Shown piece after piece: positions 60,014 through 64,000 of a DNA stretch of 64,000 nucleotides. The notes under the pieces are model-generated. The model had not been told where the DNA came from. It saw only the letters and a program-made list of their open reading frames with translations, and did not search any database. The stretch comes from Hofstenia miamia. Taxonomy: Eukaryota; Xenacoelomorpha; Acoela. The DNA lies in NCBI GenBank assembly GCA_004352715.1, contig SCFE01000120.1, positions 1,501,741-1,565,740 on the forward strand, read 5' to 3'. A program made the translations under genes and the position numbers. Position 1 is the stretch's first letter; every line of letters starts with the position of its first letter.

Positions 60014-60283
60014 AGGTATTACCAGTGACAAAAGCCCTCATTGAAGCTGTTAACCTAGAGAAGTTTTCTGGGGTCACAGTCTCACCCAAGCTCACACCTG
60101 CCTGGTCTCTTACCAATAACAAGCTCATCTTAATGATTGAGCACCACCCCGAAGAATTCACAGAGAAGCCAGTGATAGTTGACCACATTGTTGAGCCCAA
60201 CAGCAACAATGATATCTTAGGTCTTATAGAAATGGTGCCTCACTGAGATGCTAACTAAAGAAGAGCTAGTACTTCTACTATCA

Positions 60284-60305
60284 CCAGGGTGACAACTCAC
60301 TCTGG
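60284..60305 (+). repeat. fifth CAAC-loop hairpin
   Basis: ccagggtga, caac, tcactctgg: a 9-bp stem with one G-U pair and the same loop but a different stem from the 57-kb set, near the middle of the third coding region. Confidence 0.55.
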
Positions 60306-61394
60306 ATGTAGAATGTACCACTGCCTGACTTTGCCTTTCTACTGCTCAAATCGAAACCTTACAGAGCCACAGACTCTGCAGCACTTTCTGGGACTCTATC
60401 AAGGAAGCCAAGATAAATTACCCTGTTACAATCAGAACAGCCTCCCTTCAGAGCAAGTCCAGCTTTGCCCAATTGGAGAACAACATCAAAAAGAACAACC
60501 TTCTCTGCATCCCACTGCCTTGTTTGATGACACCACTGATTTTGCCGTCATGGAGAGTGTGCCAAGGAAAAAAGAAAGTCTCTGCTCATCTCACTGATTG
60601 CATTAATTATGTCTCGACTGCCTCTGAGGTTAACAGATCCATGCAAACCAAAGAGTATAAGGATACTTGTGACGCATTGCTGGAAGGTGGTAACCCTGAG
60701 TGAGTGTATATTGATGGGAAACTAACCATCAAAGATATTTTCCAGAAAGGCCAGCCTATCTCCACCCAGTTGGAGAAAACTCACTGAACCATCAACTCCC
60801 TTGACCCATGTGTTGTCATACTATTCCAAGCCGGAGGTGACCTGATGTGGGCCAATAAAGCTGAAACAATAACCTGATACTACAATGTAACCAAGAGTAT
60901 CAAGATCATCACCATGTTGTGCGTCAGCATTACAGACCCCAAAGAGATGATGCTGCAACAAGTGAACGAGTATTGTTTGCTCTTTGTTGACCATGCTACT
61001 CATATGGGATCTTTTAGAGAAGTTTTCCTTCACTTTTATCCTGACACTAAGATTAGATTAGATGATGCACATACCTTGAACACCGACGCCTTGATGCTCC
61101 TTATCGCCCTCAAGTGCCTTTGTCTTTAAGAGCGTTTTTATGATACTTTCACTCAGAGGTTGAATGTGTTGCAACGAAATTGTCCTATTAGTTCGAGACT
61201 ACCAGAGCTCAAGTATTTCTGTTTATGTAGCAAAACTGCCACTCAATGGGAAGCGTTAATGCAAGTCACCAGGCGACCTAGCTACGGCAAAGTTTCATCA
61301 TGGGATGATATATTGGCCAAGGAGATGATCGAAAAAGCACAAAAGTTGTTATGTGGTCCCACAGTCCAACTGTTGCCACAGCCTTAACCATGCA

Positions 61395-61404
61395 ATGGGG
61401 GGCA
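61395..61404 (+). promoter_or_regulatory. polypurine tract
   Basis: atggggggca directly precedes the TGTAGA start of the 3' LTR, the usual site of plus-strand priming in LTR retroelements. Confidence 0.7.
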
Positions 61405-62288
61405 TGTAGAGTCACTCAGGGCCTTTAATTATTTTTAGTTATTTTCAGGCACTCTCTAATTAATTCAGTGCTATTTTTAATGATTTTATTAATTTGTGAT
61501 CTTTTCAAACTTAAGATTCGAATTAAGTAATTGTCCCCTCAAACTTAGTGTTACATGCAATTCCTCAGATAATTTGCAAGGGAAACGCCTTTAACTTTTG
61601 TAAATCAGTAAATATTTACTAATTTCTGTAATAAATAGGGAACACTACTGCAATCAAATGTCAAATAAATTTTGACTTGTTGGATAACATTTGCTCTTTT
61701 ATTTTTCTATCATTAACTAACCTTTTTAGCTTTGATATGAATTTTATAAGAATGAAATAGTAAGATCTGGCAACAATGTGGGAGGAACTCTGTGTGCCTG
61801 GGGCAATAACTTGCTCCATGACAGATTTGAGCCCATATTGTGGTTGCTTTAGGGCTACGTTTAGGCATAAGGCAATAAAAGAACTACAACCTATCAACCT
61901 TACATGCACAAATTATCACACAAATCAAATATACTATGCCATTGGCAAACACGAATATGTGGTAACTACACGTTATTTTATATTTATTTTACATTAGCCA
62001 AGAAGATAAACACTGAGATAAATTGTTTGTATTGAGCTAGAAATTAAAACTTGAGACACATGATTAGTACCTTGGATTCTAAGGATGGATTATAAAGACT
62101 TGGCTTTGGTGAGATGCAATGTGAATTGGTCGCTACTTTATACTGTCTTGGAATTACTTTTTTCTATGATGAAATTGGCGAATTACCAATCTTCATTTGT
62201 TTGTTAGAGCACAGGATGCTTTCAGCAATGGTAATCTTCTGCAATGTTTGTACTGCTTGAGCATCTAGATGCACCTCGTGATTCTACA
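61405..62288 (+). repeat. 3' LTR of the Gypsy-type element, 884 bp
   Basis: Starts TGTAGAGTCACTCAGGGCC and ends ATTCTACA, with tgtaataaat inside as a possible poly(A) signal. The following ctag (62289-62292) equals the duplication found around LTR 1. LTRs 1, 2, 3 and 5 belong to the same family. Confidence 0.85.
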
Positions 62289-62292
62289 CTAG

Positions 62293-62655
62293 TTCTAGCT
62301 GACTTGAAGAATCAAGTTCATTCTCACTTTGATCAATAATATTATTTTCATGAATGGTATAAATCAAGACATATCTAGGTTTTTGTATTGGATTATTTAT
62401 TCTAAATATGCCTGATTGTAAATATATAGGACTAGGTTCCTCTAAGGTGTTTTTTATGCACACCAATTTATTATTTATAAAGCTATTCAAAAGATCTTTG
62501 TTCCAATGAGATTGAATGCTAATTATTGGAGAAAGATTTGCAATTGATTGACAAATATCTTGCCATTTCCAGATATATTAAATATTACATTGTAATTTTT
62601 TACTAATTCAAGATTTATTTGAACTTTGCCAACAGGTAGTATACTATGTCTTAGT
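62293..62655 (-). pseudogene. Polinton major capsid protein, copy C (middle part)
   Basis: Frame 62490-62284 reads INNKLVCIKNTLEEPSPIYL, SGIFRINNP, KPRYVLIYTIHENNIIDQ and ends SSQLELV at the retroelement insertion. Copy A continues past this point, so the LTR element interrupted the gene here. Upstream homology ends at about 62655. It keeps SGIFRI and the KPRYV block without the stops of copy A. Confidence 0.6.
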
Positions 62656-62859
62656 TAACACAATTGATCATCTAAGTTGCTTAATTATTTTTAATCATCT
62701 CCTTCTTTCTTCTTTTCTCATTTGATATTAGTTCTCAGCAACTTATCTGATGGATTATGCTACAATAACACTATGCCCAAAATCCCTACACTTTTGAAGC
62801 TCTTCTCCTTCAAATATTAGTCTTTCATGAAGTGTTTGGTCATAATTATGTGGAGTATT

Positions 62860-63250
62860 CTTCATTGGTTTGTAGATCCTGTTTTTGCAAAACCAGTCCT
62901 TTGTATGCTATCACTTCCAAGTTCATCAGGTTTAATTATTTCATTTTTCTTTTTTGAATTTTGAAGTATGCCATTGTTGAAGGCAAACCAAATTTTTGTA
63001 ACAGAATTTTATGAATTTATAATATTTACAGGTGCTACCCTCTTTTTAATGTCTTCAAGGTTTACTTGACTCATTTGTAAATTCTTCTGTATATCTGGTA
63101 GTATGTTTTGATTTTGCTGATTTTCTCTACTTTCTTTAATAACATTTCCTTGATCTGAAATAGTTTTTGTAATGGGTATATATGTTTCTTGTAATTTATA
63201 GTGAATTTCATTTTGTTAGTTAATGTAGTCACATTTTGACTAGTTTTGTA
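62860..63250 (-). pseudogene. X3 copy C
   Basis: Collinear with 38590-38990 (about 80 percent by eye), in the same orientation relative to the ATPase remnant. The penton gene is missing between it and the capsid remnant, so copy C has a deletion there. Confidence 0.55.
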
Positions 63251-63369
63251 TATTCATTCAATTCATTGTTATATAATTATTTTAGAAAATAAATGTTGAC
63301 AAATATCTTTTAAAATACAGAACATATTGTCCCATACCTTATGCAATATACACTATTCTGTGTATATAT

Positions 63370-63665
63370 TATAATTTTTTTTCTTTGTTTACAAAAAAAT
63401 ATAGTTAAATAATCTTTCAAATAGGTCCAGACTAAAAGAATTATTATTAGAAATTGAATTTTTGTCAACATTATTAGCAGGAGTGTATAAAACCATGTGT
63501 GTACAATTTTCTTAATTTTCTTTGGAACATTATACTAAGATTGTGAAACATATATTGCTGATATGTTATGATGATAACTATCAGTGAAATGATCTGAAAT
63601 TTTATTCTGAGTTTTTTCTAGAGCACTTACAAGGTCATCAAAGATAACTATTTTTAAATCCTGTC
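63370..63665 (-). pseudogene. packaging ATPase remnant, copy C
   Basis: The minus strand retains VIFDDL (Walker B), NISAIYVSQS and FYTP blocks, matching the copy A ATPase with several indels. The P-loop part is absent. Confidence 0.55.
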
Positions 63666-64000
63666 TAAATATGGAAATAAATGAAAGTATTTCACAATAT
63701 ATTCTGTACATTAGATCGCGGAATTATTTGTATATGAAATAAACTTTCTGTACATTAGATCAAAAGCATGAATGCTAACACTTTTAACTAGCTTTAAGGG
63801 AGTTTAATAATTCATTTAAAAATATCATTTGACCATTTAATACAAATTTATGCAGTTCAGCTCTTAAAATACCTTTAGTATACCTCTTAAAATCTCTTTT
63901 ATTTTTAACTTGTTCCCAAACATAATCTTAAACACATTCATTATTTCCCTTTTTTTAAGGTATGAATTATAAAAAATTGACATTAATAAGTGTCTTCCAT
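63666..64000. other. AT-rich end of window, nothing recognised
   Basis: Contains a direct repeat of a tctgtacattagatc phrase (63703 and 63748). No coding signal. Confidence 0.4.

Larger units (their letters stand above)
57290..61387 (+). pseudogene. third coding region of the Gypsy-type element, unidentified (not env-like)
   Basis: Plus-strand frames follow pol for about 3 kb once duplicates are discounted. The best is 58142-59056 (304 codons; RIGYIGHNTKDL, MLAGMAWPYWRST, FHFHMENFTILYSSS). Then come 59407-60246 (HCEYGSMKQFIELVGHYDV, LTPAWSLTNNKLILMIEHHP; broken by the 294-N gap), 60473-60703 and 60914-61387 (VNEYCLLFVDHATHMGSF, FLHFYPDTKIRLDDAHTLN). Codon use is richer in G/C than the surroundings, as in pol, which argues for real coding. 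No signal peptide, transmembrane segment, furin-like site or zinc knuckle was seen, so neither env nor gag is supported. I do not recognise it. Confidence 0.5.
53424..62288 (+). mobile_element. Gypsy-type LTR retrotransposon, 5'-truncated
   Basis: From left to right: end of the protease-RT linker, RT, RNase H, integrase, a hairpin repeat region, a long third coding region, a polypurine tract and a 3' LTR. Gag, most of the protease and the 5' LTR are absent. The 3' LTR is followed by ctag and by capsid gene copy C. Decay is moderate, and scaffold errors (58146, 59720-60013) inflate the length. The left boundary is not exact. Confidence 0.75.

Noticed and set aside
1-64000. CRISPR arrays, tRNA or rRNA genes, bacterial operons
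   Set aside because: No regularly spaced direct repeats with unique spacers, no cloverleaf or rRNA sequence, and clearly eukaryotic gene structure.

Overview
This looks like invertebrate metazoan nuclear DNA. It is very AT-rich by eye, has GT-AG introns, and consists mostly of decayed transposable elements. Nothing looks bacterial: there are no operons, ribosome binding sites, CRISPR arrays, tRNA or rRNA genes. I cannot name the species. Three long or short N gaps (10909-11900, 46096-46211, 59720-60013) and four single-N joins (7132, 41282, 49147, 58146) show a draft scaffold. At least two of the single-N joins duplicate sequence.

Layout. 1-474: mariner-type transposase remnant (-). 1153-4078: the last three coding exons of a host gene (+), with a proline-rich stretch and a possible divergent EF-hand pair; this is the only likely host gene. 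5020-14270: a nest of non-LTR retrotransposons. Two copies (A1, A2) belong to a Jockey/CR1-type family with microsatellite tails. A2 splits an unrelated reverse-transcriptase element (D). Beside them lie a poly(A)-tailed family copy (B1) and an antisense element (C) whose ORF1 has a PHD-like finger and an RRM-like domain. 15865-17904: a 2.04-kb IS630/Tc1/mariner-superfamily DNA transposon with long inverted repeats and a decayed near-full-length transposase. 20440-21768: a second family B copy. 22850-23640: a piggyBac-like fragment broken by a 189-bp fold-back MITE. 23.6-30 kb: mostly non-coding.

30-42 kb holds a decayed Polinton/Maverick (copy A). On the minus strand are two unknown genes, a fibre-like protein, an adenain-type protease, a pX/pVI-like small peptide, a double-jelly-roll major capsid protein, a penton-like protein, another unknown gene and an FtsK/HerA packaging ATPase. 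A retroviral-type integrase with a chromodomain lies on the plus strand. No protein-primed DNA polymerase was found. Two solo LTRs of one Gypsy-type family sit in the penton gene in opposite orientations. Rearranged Polinton copies lie at 47.8-48.6 kb, 51.6-53.4 kb (B) and 62.3-63.7 kb (C).

53.4-62.3 kb is a 5'-truncated Gypsy-type retrotransposon. It contains the pol domains RT, RNase H and integrase, an in-frame 45-nt repeat that folds into CAAC-loop hairpins, a long unidentified third coding region, a polypurine tract and an 884-bp 3' LTR inserted in the copy C capsid gene.

The most unusual signals are the hairpin array with compensating stem changes, the large non-env third coding region, a TATA-like motif lying a few bases from the start codon of several Polinton genes, and a candidate inverted-repeat pair that would define an 18-kb element.
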